From positions 1-38,302 of IMG/VR virus record IMGVR_UViG_3300046515_000180: a DNA stretch of 38,302 nucleotides; one strand, 5' to 3'. This stretch comes from a virus. Both the position numbers and the translations under genes were made by a program. Position 1 is the stretch's first letter; the number at the start of each line of letters is the position of its first letter. Under the pieces are notes generated by a model. That model saw nothing but the letters and a program-made list of their open reading frames with translations. It was not told where the DNA came from and did no database searches. Of this stretch, positions 12,841 to 21,043 are shown one piece after another.

Positions 12841-13625
12841 GCACGATCGCTGAGCGGGCAGCCGCAGCAGCCGGCCGCCTCGACGACGACGTGGCCCCGG
12901 CCGCCGACCAGGCCCCGGCACCGACGTACACCCCGGCCCCCCTTCAGGACCCCGGCATCGCCGAGCCGGGCCCCGACGGACCGGAGCAGGTACCCGTGTG
13001 GGTCGCCTGGTCCCGCGTCATGGGCGAAGTCCGCGGCGTCAACAAGGGCGACTGGTACGGCAAGCCCAACACCAGCGGCAGCTACCAGTTCCGCGGCGTG
13101 GACTCTGCGCTCAACGCCTTCGGCCCTGCCTGCCGCCTCCATGGCGTCCTCGTCCTGCCGGTGCACGTCGAGACCGCCTACCGGGACGTGAAGACGTCCG
13201 GCGGGAAGCCGTCCCGCGAGTGCACTGCCACCGTCACTTACCGGATCATCGGCCCGACCGGCGACAGCATCGAGGTGCAGTCTGCGGGCGAGTCGATGGA
13301 CTCGGCAGACAAGGGCACGGCGAAGGCGCTGTCCACGGCGCTCCGTTCGCTTCTCTTCCTCGGCGGCCTCGTCCCGACGAACGACGCCGATCCGGACGCG
13401 ACGAACGTGGAGCGCGGTGAGGCGCCTGTGCGGTCCGCCGTCCAGTACCTCGACGAGATCACCCACCCACAGACCAGCGCCGGACGCCTGCGGCAGATCC
13501 ACTACGAGCTCAAGCAGTCCGGCCAGCTCGGCGCACTGCTGACGAACGAGGTCGGTGACGAAGAGCGGGTCGGCGACATGGTCGTCCGCATCGGCAAGGA
13601 GCGCGCCGCGGGGGGCAACCAGTGA
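12837..13625 (+). CDS. erf: Erf-family single-strand annealing protein
   Basis: 262 residues, ATG at 12837 overlapping the nuclease stop. After a Pro/Ala-rich N-terminus, the core begins at about residue 50 with VPVWVAWSRVMGEVRGVNKG. It contains SYQFRGVDSALNAFGPACRL and the later SADKGTAKALSTALRSLLF, both typical of ERF proteins. These form rings and anneal complementary single strands. Coupling to the YqaJ nuclease supports this. The last 60 residues are acidic and may bind partners. Confidence 0.93.
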   Translation: MSTIAERAAAAAGRLDDDVAPAADQAPAPTYTPAPLQDPGIAEPGPDGPEQVPVWVAWSRVMGEVRGVNKGDWYGKPNTSGSYQFRGVDSALNAFGPACRLHGVLVLPVHVETAYRDVKTSGGKPSRECTATVTYRIIGPTGDSIEVQSAGESMDSADKGTAKALSTALRSLLFLGGLVPTNDADPDATNVERGEAPVRSAVQYLDEITHPQTSAGRLRQIHYELKQSGQLGALLTNEVGDEERVGDMVVRIGKERAAGGNQ

Positions 13626-14440
13626 CCCCCTGGCACCTCCAGCGCATGGCGGCACTCGATTTCGAATCGAGCGACAAGGACCCCGAGACCGCCCGCATCG
13701 TGTCCTGCGCCCTCATCCTCGTCGGCGGCGGACTCGACACCGACACCCGCACCTGGCTGCTCAACCCCGGCATCGCGCAGGAACCCGGCGCGATCGCCGT
13801 CCACGGCCTCACGGACGAACACCTCGCCGAGCACGGCCAGCCCGCCGAGCAGGGCGTAGCCGAGATCGCGAAGGCCGTAGCCGAGGTGGTGGCCGGCGGG
13901 GTCCCGCTGGTCGGGCACAACATCGGCGGCTACGACCTCAACCTTCTCGATCGGGAAAGCCGCCGTCACCTCGGCGACAGCCTCGAAGGCATCTGCCGCG
14001 AACCGCTGACCCGGGTCATCGACACGATGATCCTCGACAAGCAGGTCGCCCCGTTCCGACGCCGCGTCTCCGAGACGCAGGGCCCGTACCAGATGCGGAC
14101 CACCGCCGAGGTGTACGGGCTCGGCTGGGACGAGAAGGCAGCGCACGGCGCGGAGTACGACGCGCTGATGTCGGCGCGGGCCGCGTACCGCATGGGTGCG
14201 ATCGCTCACCGGCCGCGCGCTGAACGACCTGTGTGGGTGCACCAGATGCGGACGCAGCGCTTCGACTCGCTGGCCGGTGTGTCGGTTGAGGACCTGCACC
14301 AGATGCAAGCCCGGTGGGCGTGGGACAACGCGGTCTCCTTCCAGGAGTGGTTGCGGACGAAGGCCCCGGAGGGGAAGCGCGACCCGGAGGCCGTGATCGA
14401 CGGCCGGTGGCCGCTTCGCCCGGTCGGGGGTGCCGCATGA
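13622..14440 (+). CDS. DEDDh 3'-5' exonuclease (DnaQ/epsilon-like)
   Basis: 272 residues, GTG at 13622. Exonuclease motifs are in order: Exo I Asp13-Phe-Glu15 (LDFESS), Exo II around 98-105 (GHNIGGYD, Asp105), VIDTM (132-136) and Exo III His175...Asp180 (AHGAEYDALMS). The C-terminal 80 residues are a separate segment with VHQMRTQRFDSLAGVSVED. Family role: removal of 3' nucleotides for proofreading or DNA processing. No polymerase is seen beside it, so a function in recombination end-trimming with YqaJ/Erf is likely. Confidence 0.9.
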   Translation: MTPWHLQRMAALDFESSDKDPETARIVSCALILVGGGLDTDTRTWLLNPGIAQEPGAIAVHGLTDEHLAEHGQPAEQGVAEIAKAVAEVVAGGVPLVGHNIGGYDLNLLDRESRRHLGDSLEGICREPLTRVIDTMILDKQVAPFRRRVSETQGPYQMRTTAEVYGLGWDEKAAHGAEYDALMSARAAYRMGAIAHRPRAERPVWVHQMRTQRFDSLAGVSVEDLHQMQARWAWDNAVSFQEWLRTKAPEGKRDPEAVIDGRWPLRPVGGAA

Positions 14441-14901
14441 GATGGCCCCTCATCTGGCGCCAGAACGGCGTCAACCGCGCCCGCTACGAGCAAGTCATCG
14501 ACCAGCGCGACGAGGCCCGCACGGAGGCCGCGGAGCACGTCTGCAAGATCGTCGAACTCTGCAACGAGGTCGATGGACTGCGCGAGCAGCTCGCCGCACG
14601 CGGGCAACTGGTGCAGCAGCGGGGCACCGCCCTCGGCCGCATCAGCAACCGCCTCGACCACATCGAGTCCGAGTACAGCCACATCGACGGCTACGCGGCC
14701 CGCATGGAGGAACGCCTCGACCGCGCTCTGAAGGCGGCTGCCCGCTACCTCGCCGCGTACCACGCGGAGAAGCGGCGTGCGGACGGGTTGCAGACCCGCC
14801 TCGACCACGCCCTCGGCCTCAACGATCCGGCCGTCGAGGCGGGCCAGCACTGGCAGGCCCGGCGAATGGACAAGCCGCATACCCCGAAGGAGACGTCGTG
14901 A
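14437..14901 (+). CDS. Coiled-coil hypothetical protein
   Basis: 154 residues, ATG at 14437 in an ATGA overlap. Nearly all of residues 15-130 are charged helix with heptads (QVIDQRDEARTEAAEHVCKI, LVQQRGTALGRISNRLDHIE, MEERLDRALKAAARYLAAYH). It recalls the coiled-coil proteins common in Streptomyces phage replication regions. No catalytic motif. Possibly a scaffold for neighbouring DNA-processing proteins. Confidence 0.6.
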   Translation: MRWPLIWRQNGVNRARYEQVIDQRDEARTEAAEHVCKIVELCNEVDGLREQLAARGQLVQQRGTALGRISNRLDHIESEYSHIDGYAARMEERLDRALKAAARYLAAYHAEKRRADGLQTRLDHALGLNDPAVEAGQHWQARRMDKPHTPKETS

Positions 14902-15110
14902 CCAGAACGTTGCGTGTCCTGCGGCAGATCGTCGCCCCGAACGGCCGGCACCGGGCCACGCACCAGCTGCTCCGCCCGGTGGAGGCGCTCGCCGAGGTGA
15001 CGGTGCGCTGCCGGGCCGAGGGCCGCGACACGGTCCATGCGCGGACCCGGGTGACGAACGAACTGATCTGCCGCTCCTGCGGCCACTTCTCCACGGAGGG
15101 ACCCAAGTGA
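14898..15110 (+). CDS. Small zinc-ribbon-like protein
   Basis: 70 residues, GTG at 14898. Basic N-terminus (TRTLRVLRQIVAPNGRHRAT) and a beta region with VTVRCRAEGRD, ending in LICRSCGHFSTEG. The Cys at 38 and the CxxC near the end may hold a zinc. Possibly nucleic acid binding; function unknown. Confidence 0.55.
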   Translation: MTRTLRVLRQIVAPNGRHRATHQLLRPVEALAEVTVRCRAEGRDTVHARTRVTNELICRSCGHFSTEGPK

Positions 15111-15730
15111 CCACCGCCCTCTTCGACCTCAACCCGCAAGCACCGGCCGCCCCTGCGGCGGCCGGGCCCCGCCCCCTCGTCATCGGCATCGACGCCAGCC
15201 TCAACAGCCTCGGCATCGCCGGCGCCGACTGGGCCGACGCCATCCGCCACCCCGGACTCACCGGCCACGCCCGCATCGACTACCTCCGCCGCGAAGTCGC
15301 CGACCGCACCAAGGCCGCCGACCTCGTCGTCATCGAGGACATCGCCCGCGGCGCCAAGGGCTCGGCCGTCCACCAGCTCGCCGGACTCTGGTGGGTCCTC
15401 ACCACCGAACTCCACCGCCACGGCATCCCCTTCGCCGTCGTCAACCCGCAGTCCCGCTACACCTACGCCACCGGCGTGGCCAACCCGGGGCGCGAGCACC
15501 CGCGGGACAAGCGGGCCCGGATCTGCAAGGGCATGGTCTGCTCGTTCGTCGTCGAGCAGCTCGGCATCTGGTGCGAGGGCCCGGGCAAGTACGACGCCGC
15601 GGATGCCGCGGTGTTCGCGGCGATGGGCCTGGACTGGCTGGGCTACCCGCTCGTCGCGCTTCCGCAGCAGCAGCGGCGGGCGCTGGACGGCGTGCAGTGG
15701 CCGACGACCACCGTGGCGGTGGCCCGATGA
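15107..15730 (+). CDS. RuvC-like Holliday junction resolvase / RNase H-fold nuclease
   Basis: 207 residues, GTG at 15107. The RNase H-like fold is visible: Asp29 in VIGIDASLNSLGIA, Glu77 in LVVIEDIARG, and the pair Asp163...Asp166 in KYDAADAAVFAAM, the same spacing as RuvC. RuvC enzymes cut four-way junctions symmetrically. Placement after recombination genes suggests resolution of recombination intermediates or debranching before packaging. It lacks additional domains. Relatives occur in many actinophages. Confidence 0.88.
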   Translation: MTTALFDLNPQAPAAPAAAGPRPLVIGIDASLNSLGIAGADWADAIRHPGLTGHARIDYLRREVADRTKAADLVVIEDIARGAKGSAVHQLAGLWWVLTTELHRHGIPFAVVNPQSRYTYATGVANPGREHPRDKRARICKGMVCSFVVEQLGIWCEGPGKYDAADAAVFAAMGLDWLGYPLVALPQQQRRALDGVQWPTTTVAVAR

Positions 15731-16308
15731 ACCCTGCACGCCCCAACGCCACCCGCGCCAACATCATCGCGATGCTCCGCGACGGCCACAGCAACAGCCG
15801 CATCGTCCGCGAACTCCGCTGCGACAAGCAGCGCGTCATCCGTATCCGTGCCGAACTCGGCCTGCCCGCCTACGTGCCCGTCGAGCAGACCCGCACCCTC
15901 GAAGAGAAGTGGGCTCTGTCCACCCAACCCGTCGACGGTGGCCATCTGGAATGGACCGGCGAGCGCGTCAACGCCGCAGGCACTCCGGTCATGCGCTACA
16001 AGGAGGAGTCCTACAGCCCGGCCGCGATCGCCTTCCGGATCCGGCACGGCCGTGACCCCCAGGGCTACACCATCGCCGGCTGCGGCATGCAGCACTGCGT
16101 CGCCCCGGACCACGTCGAGGACGAGGCCGGCCGCCGCCGGAACCGCGAACAGCTCCGGTACCTGATGGGCGGCCGCGAGCGGAATCCGTTCTGTGTCCAC
16201 GGCCACGACCAGGCCGAGCACGGCCGGTACGAGCAGGACGGGACGGCGTACTGCGAGGCGTGCAAGGTCGTCCGGAAGCGGGCCGAGCGCCAGGCGGTGG
16301 CGTCGTGA
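15727..16308 (+). CDS. HTH plus degenerate HNH_3-like module plus zinc tail
   Basis: 193 residues, ATG at 15727. Residues 8-46 form a helix-turn-helix (RANIIAMLRDGHSNSRIVRE, then CDKQRVIRIRAELGLP). Residues 57-132 resemble an HNH_3-type nuclease module: GHLEWTGE...YSPAAIAFRIRHGR...CGMQHCVAPDHVED. The usual catalytic His before the first Cys is missing (Gly118). A C-terminal zinc-like tail has FCVHGH and YCEACK. The same module is present in the next gene behind a WhiB domain. It may be an inactive HNH used for DNA binding, or a diverged nuclease. Naming is cautious. Confidence 0.6.
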   Translation: MNPARPNATRANIIAMLRDGHSNSRIVRELRCDKQRVIRIRAELGLPAYVPVEQTRTLEEKWALSTQPVDGGHLEWTGERVNAAGTPVMRYKEESYSPAAIAFRIRHGRDPQGYTIAGCGMQHCVAPDHVEDEAGRRRNREQLRYLMGGRERNPFCVHGHDQAEHGRYEQDGTAYCEACKVVRKRAERQAVAS

Positions 16309-16976
16309 GCCACTACACCGGATCCGTCCCCGACACCGAGCCCGCCGACACATGGCTCAAGTCCGCGCCGTGCAAAGCAGACCCAGACGCCATGTTCCCG
16401 AGCAGCAGCAAGGCCGAAATCGAGAACGCCAAGAGCATCTGCCACTACTGCCCCGTCATCCAGAAGTGCGGGCAGTGGGCCCTCGACAACCGTGAACAAC
16501 ACGGCGTGTGGGGCGGCATGAGCGAGGCCGAACGCCGCAGCCTGCTCCGCCGCACCGCCCGCCGCGCACGCACCAAAACCATCACCCCTACCGTCACCAA
16601 ACTGCCCCCGCCCAAGACCCTCGAAGAGGCGTTCAACCGACGCGCCCACCGCACCGCCGACGGGCACGTCACCTGGGAAGGCGCCGCCCAGATGAAGTTC
16701 CAGGGCGTCGTATACAGCGCCCTGCGTGTCGCCTTCACCCTCGGCCACGGACGCGAGCCAGAGGGGCCCGTGGACCGCACGTGCAACCAAGCGTGCTTCG
16801 CCGCAGAGCACCTCATCGACAGCACGCTCCGGAACTCGGGCGCCCTGTGCGGCTCCCGGCGCGGCTACCGCTGGCACCTCCATGTCAAGGAGTCAGCGTG
16901 CGGACCGTGCCGTCAGGCGAACACGGACGCCGACAACCAGCTCCGACGTACCGGCACCACCAAGGTCGCCGTATGA
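16305..16976 (+). CDS. WhiB-like iron-sulfur protein fused to a degenerate HNH_3-like module
   Basis: 223 residues, GTG at 16305. The N-terminal WhiB domain has four cysteines at 23, 46, 49 and 55 (SAPCK, ICHYCPVIQKC) and the GVWGGMS turn at 67-73, the standard cluster-binding and sigma-contact pattern. After a basic linker, residues 105-172 align with the module of the preceding protein (TLEE, DGHVTWEG, YS-AF-HGR-P-G, C...C...EHL). A C-terminal Cys segment follows (CGSRRG, ACGPC). WhiB proteins bind the major sigma factor and alter transcription; phage versions are known to interfere with host WhiB regulators. The fused module and its neighbour pair are unusual. Confidence 0.88.
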   Translation: MSHYTGSVPDTEPADTWLKSAPCKADPDAMFPSSSKAEIENAKSICHYCPVIQKCGQWALDNREQHGVWGGMSEAERRSLLRRTARRARTKTITPTVTKLPPPKTLEEAFNRRAHRTADGHVTWEGAAQMKFQGVVYSALRVAFTLGHGREPEGPVDRTCNQACFAAEHLIDSTLRNSGALCGSRRGYRWHLHVKESACGPCRQANTDADNQLRRTGTTKVAV

Positions 16977-17239
16977 CCGGCCGCATGGAAGTCCGGGACG
17001 CGCTGTTCGTCGACCTCGGCGAAGGCCGCGAGATCAAGCACGGCGACCGCGCCGGCCAGATCACGTACACCCGCCAGCCCCGCGCCCGCTTCGAATGCGT
17101 CCGCTGCGGCTACGCCTCCCCGACCGTCACCGGCGCCCCGCAAGTCCGCGACTTCGTGGCCAACGAACCCCGAGACCACCGGGCCGTATGCCCGGCCATC
17201 CACCACACCACCAACCAGCAAGGAGCCATCGCCGCATGA
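16973..17239 (+). CDS. Small hypothetical protein with CxxC
   Basis: 88 residues, ATG at 16973 (ATGA overlap with the WhiB gene). Beta-rich start (RMEVRDALFVDLGEGREIKH), then FECVRCGYASPT and later HRAVCPAIHH: two Cys plus Cys/His that could form one zinc site. Function unknown; translation is coupled to the WhiB fusion. Confidence 0.6.
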   Translation: MTGRMEVRDALFVDLGEGREIKHGDRAGQITYTRQPRARFECVRCGYASPTVTGAPQVRDFVANEPRDHRAVCPAIHHTTNQQGAIAA

Positions 17240-17610
17240 GCACGCACACCGACCCCACCACGGGCGAGATCACCGAGAAGGCGCCCGTCGCCGCGTTCCT
17301 CGCCAGCCACCTCAACGGCCGCACCGAGGAGGAACTGTCCGCCGAGTTCCACACCCTGCTGGAAGCGGTCCGCGCCCACGGCAAGAAGGGCTCGATGAGC
17401 ATCACGATCGTCGTCGAGCCGCCCGCCAACGGCGTCGACTCCGCCCCGCTGCCCATCGGCGTCGAGTCCGCGGTGAAGGCCCCCAAGCCCACCCCCGTCA
17501 AGTCCCTGTACTTCCTCGACGACGACGGCCTGCCCGTCCGCGAGGACCCCCGCCAGATGGCCATCGAGTTCCGCACCGCACCCACCACCGACAACTACAA
17601 GAAGGCCTGA
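17236..17610 (+). CDS. Hypothetical early protein
   Basis: 124 residues, ATG at 17236. N-terminal helix (PVAAFLASHLNGRTEEELSA), a central strand region (GSMSITIVVEPPANG) and a C-terminus with VKSLYFLDDDGLPVREDPRQ. Its place directly before the DUF2303 gene, which it often accompanies in actinophages as I recall, suggests a shared process. No motif was recognised. Confidence 0.6.
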   Translation: MSTHTDPTTGEITEKAPVAAFLASHLNGRTEEELSAEFHTLLEAVRAHGKKGSMSITIVVEPPANGVDSAPLPIGVESAVKAPKPTPVKSLYFLDDDGLPVREDPRQMAIEFRTAPTTDNYKKA

Positions 17611-17615
17611 CGACT

Positions 17616-18452
17616 GTGACGACCTACAAGACCGCCCCGGCCAGCGACCTCGACGGCATCCAGTCCGTCATCGACATCGCTCAGCAGGCCACCGAGCCGT
17701 TCCCCCTGGAGACCGGCAAGGTCTACGCCGTCACCACCCCGCGCGGGGTCGAGCGGATCGACCTCACCGGCATCGAGTACAAGGACGCACCCGACCGGAA
17801 GACCGGCACCACCGTCGTCCGCGACAGCGCATCCTTCCTCGCCTACTTCGCCAAGCACGCCGACGACAACACCGAGGTCTACGCCGACGCCGAGCGGCTC
17901 GGCATCACCGCCGTCCTCGACGCCAATACCGCCGCCGCGGCCCGCTGGGAAGGCCACCGCCTCGCCCTCGTCCTGCGCCGCACGGAGGCGTGGGCGCAGT
18001 GGATCGACAACGACGGCCGTCTCATGAAGCAGGAGGCGTTCGCCGAGTTCATCCAGGACCACCTCCCCGAGCTCCGGACGCCGTCGGCCGCCGAAATGCT
18101 GGAGATCGCGCAGTCGATCCAGGGCATCTCCAAGGCAGAGTTCCAGTCCGGCGCCCGACTGTCCGACGGCCGACGGCAGTTCCAGTACGTCGAGACCATC
18201 ACGGCCAAGGCCGGGCAGAAGGGCCAGCTGGAGATCCCGGACACGTTCGTCGTCGGCCTGGTGCCGTTCGAGGGGTCGGAGGGATACGAGCTCACCGCCC
18301 GCTTCCGCTACCGCATCGGCACCGGCGGCGAGTTGACGATGGGCTACAAGCTGGAGCGGCCCACCGACACCCTGCGCGCCGCGTTCGCGGACGTGGTCAC
18401 CGCGATCAGCGGCGAGATCACCGTGCCGGTCATGAACGGGACGCCGGCCTGA
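17616..18452 (+). CDS. DUF2303-family protein
   Basis: 278 residues, GTG at 17616. Recognised by the overall pattern: an N-terminal helix (LDGIQSVIDIAQQATEPFPL), SASFLAYFAKHADDNTEVYA, a core with AEFIQDHLPELRTPSAAEML, and an end with YELTARFRYRIGTGGELTMG. DUF2303 proteins are frequent in phage recombination and replication clusters, but their function is not known; single-strand DNA binding has been suggested by context. Its position between the WhiB pair and the helicase agrees. Confidence 0.85.
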   Translation: MTTYKTAPASDLDGIQSVIDIAQQATEPFPLETGKVYAVTTPRGVERIDLTGIEYKDAPDRKTGTTVVRDSASFLAYFAKHADDNTEVYADAERLGITAVLDANTAAAARWEGHRLALVLRRTEAWAQWIDNDGRLMKQEAFAEFIQDHLPELRTPSAAEMLEIAQSIQGISKAEFQSGARLSDGRRQFQYVETITAKAGQKGQLEIPDTFVVGLVPFEGSEGYELTARFRYRIGTGGELTMGYKLERPTDTLRAAFADVVTAISGEITVPVMNGTPA

Positions 18453-18751
18453 TGGCCGCCCGGCCGCGGGGCAGCAACCCCCAGCGCTGCCCCGCGTGCC
18501 GGGCCCCCGTCATCAAGCAGCTGGTGGGCGACCACGCCGCGCTGAACGTCATCGCCGACCTCACCCCGCTCACACCGCAGCAGCAGGCCGAACTCGCGGA
18601 GCCTAACCGGCTCATCTGGTGCCTGCGCACCAACCGGTTCGGCACCCGGCGGCTCCTGTGGCTCGACCCCTGGCACCCGCCCGACTGCCCCCGCGGTGAC
18701 CACGTCGCAGACCACAGATGCCCGCCCGCCGAACCCACCACCTTGTTCTAA
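18452..18751 (+). CDS. Small zinc-finger-like hypothetical protein
   Basis: 99 residues, ATG at 18452 (TGATG). CPACRAP at 12-18 and a later Cys/His group (WCLRTNRF, DCPRGDHVADHRCP) suggest one or two zinc sites around a helix (HAALNVIADLTPLTPQQQAE). Precedes the helicase by 14 bases; possibly an accessory to it. Not recognised. Confidence 0.6.
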   Translation: MAARPRGSNPQRCPACRAPVIKQLVGDHAALNVIADLTPLTPQQQAELAEPNRLIWCLRTNRFGTRRLLWLDPWHPPDCPRGDHVADHRCPPAEPTTLF

Positions 18752-18765
18752 GAGGAGACCCGCCC

Positions 18766-20571
18766 GTGGACAACGTCCGCCACATGCCGCGCGACCAGGC
18801 GGACCAGGACGGCCTCAACCGCACAAGCCCCCACGACGCCGAGGCCGAAAACTGGATGGCCGGCGTCATCATGCACAGCCGCACCGCCTTCCTCGAATGC
18901 GCCGAGGTCCTCGACCGGGACGACATCTATCAGCCCGCGGTCCGCCTCATCTGGGACGTCGTCGGCGGCATGGTCGCCGAGCAGAAGCAGCTCCACCCCA
19001 TCACCGTCCGCGTCGAGATCGAGAAGCACAAGCAGCTCCGCCTCGTCGACGACGGCCGCCTCCTCGACCGCCTCGGCGCCGAGACCATCAGCCCGACGAT
19101 GGCGCAGGCCTTCGCCGAACGCATCGCCGACGTCGCGAAAATCCGCCGCCACGACGAACACGCCAACCGCGTCAAAGCACAGATCCAGCTCGGCGCCACC
19201 GCCGAAGAACTCGACAAGCTCGACACCGACCATCGCCAGTACGAAGAGCGCCGCGCCACCACCGGCCACGGCCCCTCCCACCTCACCGCCGCATTCCTCG
19301 ACTGGAACCCCTTCTTCGCCACCGACTTCGGCCGCGTCGAGCTCCTGCCCGGCCGCCTCCTCGGCCCGGGCCAGCAGATCACCATCGTCGGCGAGGGCAA
19401 GGCCGGCAAGTCGCTGGTCGTCCAGGAGTGGTTGTGGCGCATGGCCACCGGCCAGTCGTTCCTCGGCGACCGCCCGCAGGCCCCCATCCCGCTCCTGTAC
19501 GTCGACGCGGAGAACGGCCACCAGGACATTCAGGAACGCTTCCTGTCCTACGGCGCAGGCCCCGGACGTATGGGCCTGATGACCTACGCGAGCTTCCCGC
19601 CGATCCGCCCCCTCGACACCGCGGGCGGCGGCGCGGACCTGATGGCCATGGTCAAGGAAGCCGAAGCCCAAGTCGTCTGCCTCGACACCGTCTCCAGATT
19701 CATCTCCGGCCCCGAGAACGACGCCGACACCTGGCTGTCCCTCTACCGCCACACCCTGCTCCCCCTGAAGCGCGCCGGCATCGCGTCCATACGCCTCGAC
19801 CACATGGGCAAGGACGGCGAGCGCGGCGCCCGCGGCTCGTCCGCGAAGACGCAGGACGTCGACCACGTGTGGGAGCTCCGCGCGCAGGGCGGCGGCACCC
19901 TCGTCCTCAAGCGCACCCACACCCGCACCGGGATCGGGCCTGACGCCTTCGTCCTGGTGCGGCAGTCCCAGAAGGACGGCGACCGCTACCGGCCCGGCTG
20001 CACCCGCCACGTCCTCATGGAGTACGACCGCGCGGAGCCCGTCGCGGAGGGCTCGGTGGAGTGGCTCATGGCGCAGATCGACAGTCTTGGCCTGCCGAAC
20101 GATGCGGGCAACCCGCGCACGATCAAGGCCCTTGCGGCGGCCGGTATCAGGGCCGGAAAAGACAAGATCGCTGACGCAGTCCGGATGCGGAAAAACCGGG
20201 ACAACTCGGGTTCCCGGGAAGGGTTCCCGGAGACCTTCCCAGAAGACGTTCCCCGGGAACATTCCCCGGGAACTTCAAAGGGATCGCAAAAACCCCAGGT
20301 CAACCATTCCCCGGAAACCCCGCGGGAACCTGCGGAAACCCCCCCTTCCCCCCTTCCCCCCCCTCTACGAGAGGGGAAGGGGGAGGGAAGCCCCGCCGCA
20401 GGTGCCACAGACACCCCCCTCTGCACCGTCTGCACCGAGCCCCTCCACGGCTACCGCAAGGACCGCGGATACGACACCTGCCTCGGCTGCGACCCCGAAA
20501 CCGGCAGCCACCCCGACCGACCCACACACCCGCCAGCCACAGACGCCGACGAACACCACGGCGCCGCATAA
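18766..20571 (+). CDS. Replicative helicase / RepA-like ATPase with DnaB N-terminal domain
   Basis: 601 residues, GTG at 18766 with AGAGGAG at 18751-18757. Residues 22-125 look like a DnaB N-terminal domain (SPHDAEAENWMAGVIMHSRT). Residues 170-425 are a RecA-fold ATPase of AAA_25/RepA type with Walker A GEGKAGKS (209-216), Walker B VVCLDT (303-308) and the sensor-like RLDHMGKD (343-350). A helical segment (430-475) is followed by a Ser/Pro/Gly-rich region (478-545) whose DNA is a dense palindrome array (candidate origin). A C-terminal zinc finger follows (CTVC and CLGC, 553-575). Role: DNA unwinding at the replication fork. No separate primase is seen in this window. Confidence 0.87.
   Translation: MDNVRHMPRDQADQDGLNRTSPHDAEAENWMAGVIMHSRTAFLECAEVLDRDDIYQPAVRLIWDVVGGMVAEQKQLHPITVRVEIEKHKQLRLVDDGRLLDRLGAETISPTMAQAFAERIADVAKIRRHDEHANRVKAQIQLGATAEELDKLDTDHRQYEERRATTGHGPSHLTAAFLDWNPFFATDFGRVELLPGRLLGPGQQITIVGEGKAGKSLVVQEWLWRMATGQSFLGDRPQAPIPLLYVDAENGHQDIQERFLSYGAGPGRMGLMTYASFPPIRPLDTAGGGADLMAMVKEAEAQVVCLDTVSRFISGPENDADTWLSLYRHTLLPLKRAGIASIRLDHMGKDGERGARGSSAKTQDVDHVWELRAQGGGTLVLKRTHTRTGIGPDAFVLVRQSQKDGDRYRPGCTRHVLMEYDRAEPVAEGSVEWLMAQIDSLGLPNDAGNPRTIKALAAAGIRAGKDKIADAVRMRKNRDNSGSREGFPETFPEDVPREHSPGTSKGSQKPQVNHSPETPREPAETPPSPLPPPLREGKGEGSPAAGATDTPLCTVCTEPLHGYRKDRGYDTCLGCDPETGSHPDRPTHPPATDADEHHGAA
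20211..20340. other. Candidate replication origin: TTCC(C)CGGGAA-type repeat array inside the helicase gene
   Basis: TTCCCGGGAA (20211-20220), TTCCCGG (20224-20230), then two tandem 13-base units GTTCCCCGGGAAC (20248-20260) and ATTCCCCGGGAAC (20261-20273), TTCCCCGGAAA (20307-20317) and the partial units GCGGGAACC and GCGGAAACC (20322-20340). A pyrimidine/purine-strand-biased hairpin follows (20341-20390). The encoded peptide is low-complexity linker, so the constraint appears to be on the DNA, as with iterons within the lambda O gene. Confidence 0.55.
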
Positions 20572-20590
20572 CCCACCCAGGAGACACCCC

Positions 20591-20923
20591 ATGACCACCG
20601 ACCACCCTTACGGCCCATCCGTCCTCCGCGTGATCGCCGTCGACCTCGACGGCGTACCGATGGACTGCGAAGACGACGACACCGCCCACGTCTGGGTCCG
20701 AGTCGCCGGATGGACACCCCGCCGCGCCTTCCTCACCGGCGCCGCCCCCTTCGCCGCTGCCGCGCAGTGCGAACCCGCCGACCTCACCGGCCGCGTCTTC
20801 CTCGCCCGCCTCAACCTCGACACCCCTCCCGGCAACGACGACACCGCAGGCGAACGACTGGAGTGGCCCGACCTGCGGGAGGCACCGCCCCTGCCCGAGG
20901 AATGGCAACGCCCCAGCACCTGA
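20591..20923 (+). CDS. Hypothetical protein
   Basis: 110 residues, ATG at 20591 with AGGAGA about 10 bases upstream. Beta-rich start (VLRVIAVDLDGVPMDCEDDD) with an AHVWVRVAGWTPRRAFLTGA segment. The acidic, tryptophan-containing end (LEWPDLREAPPLPEEW) resembles an exposed tail. It lies between the helicase and the RNA ligase. Not recognised. Confidence 0.6.
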   Translation: MTTDHPYGPSVLRVIAVDLDGVPMDCEDDDTAHVWVRVAGWTPRRAFLTGAAPFAAAAQCEPADLTGRVFLARLNLDTPPGNDDTAGERLEWPDLREAPPLPEEWQRPST

Positions 20924-20981
20924 CCGCGCACACGCAACCCCCCACACACAGCCCACCGGCCCGCCACCAGACCCCGTCCAC

Positions 20982-21025
20982 TACTGAACAACCGGTCAGT
21001 AACACCATCGCCCGCACTGAACAAC
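20982..21025. promoter_or_regulatory. Repeats upstream of the RNA ligase gene
   Basis: In the 120-base gap, TACTGA (20982-20987) and TCAGTA (20996-21001) form a dyad with 8-base spacer, and ACTGAACAAC occurs twice (20983-20992 and 21016-21025, 33 bases apart). This is one of few real gaps in the operon, so separate control of the ligase gene is possible. Confidence 0.4.
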
Positions 21026-21043
21026 GAATCAGGAGCAGCACCC

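Noticed and set aside
18748-20262. 504-codon minus-strand open frame opposite the helicase
   Set aside because: The plus-strand frame has clear Walker motifs and an RBS; the minus frame has no motif and mirrors its third-position GC bias.
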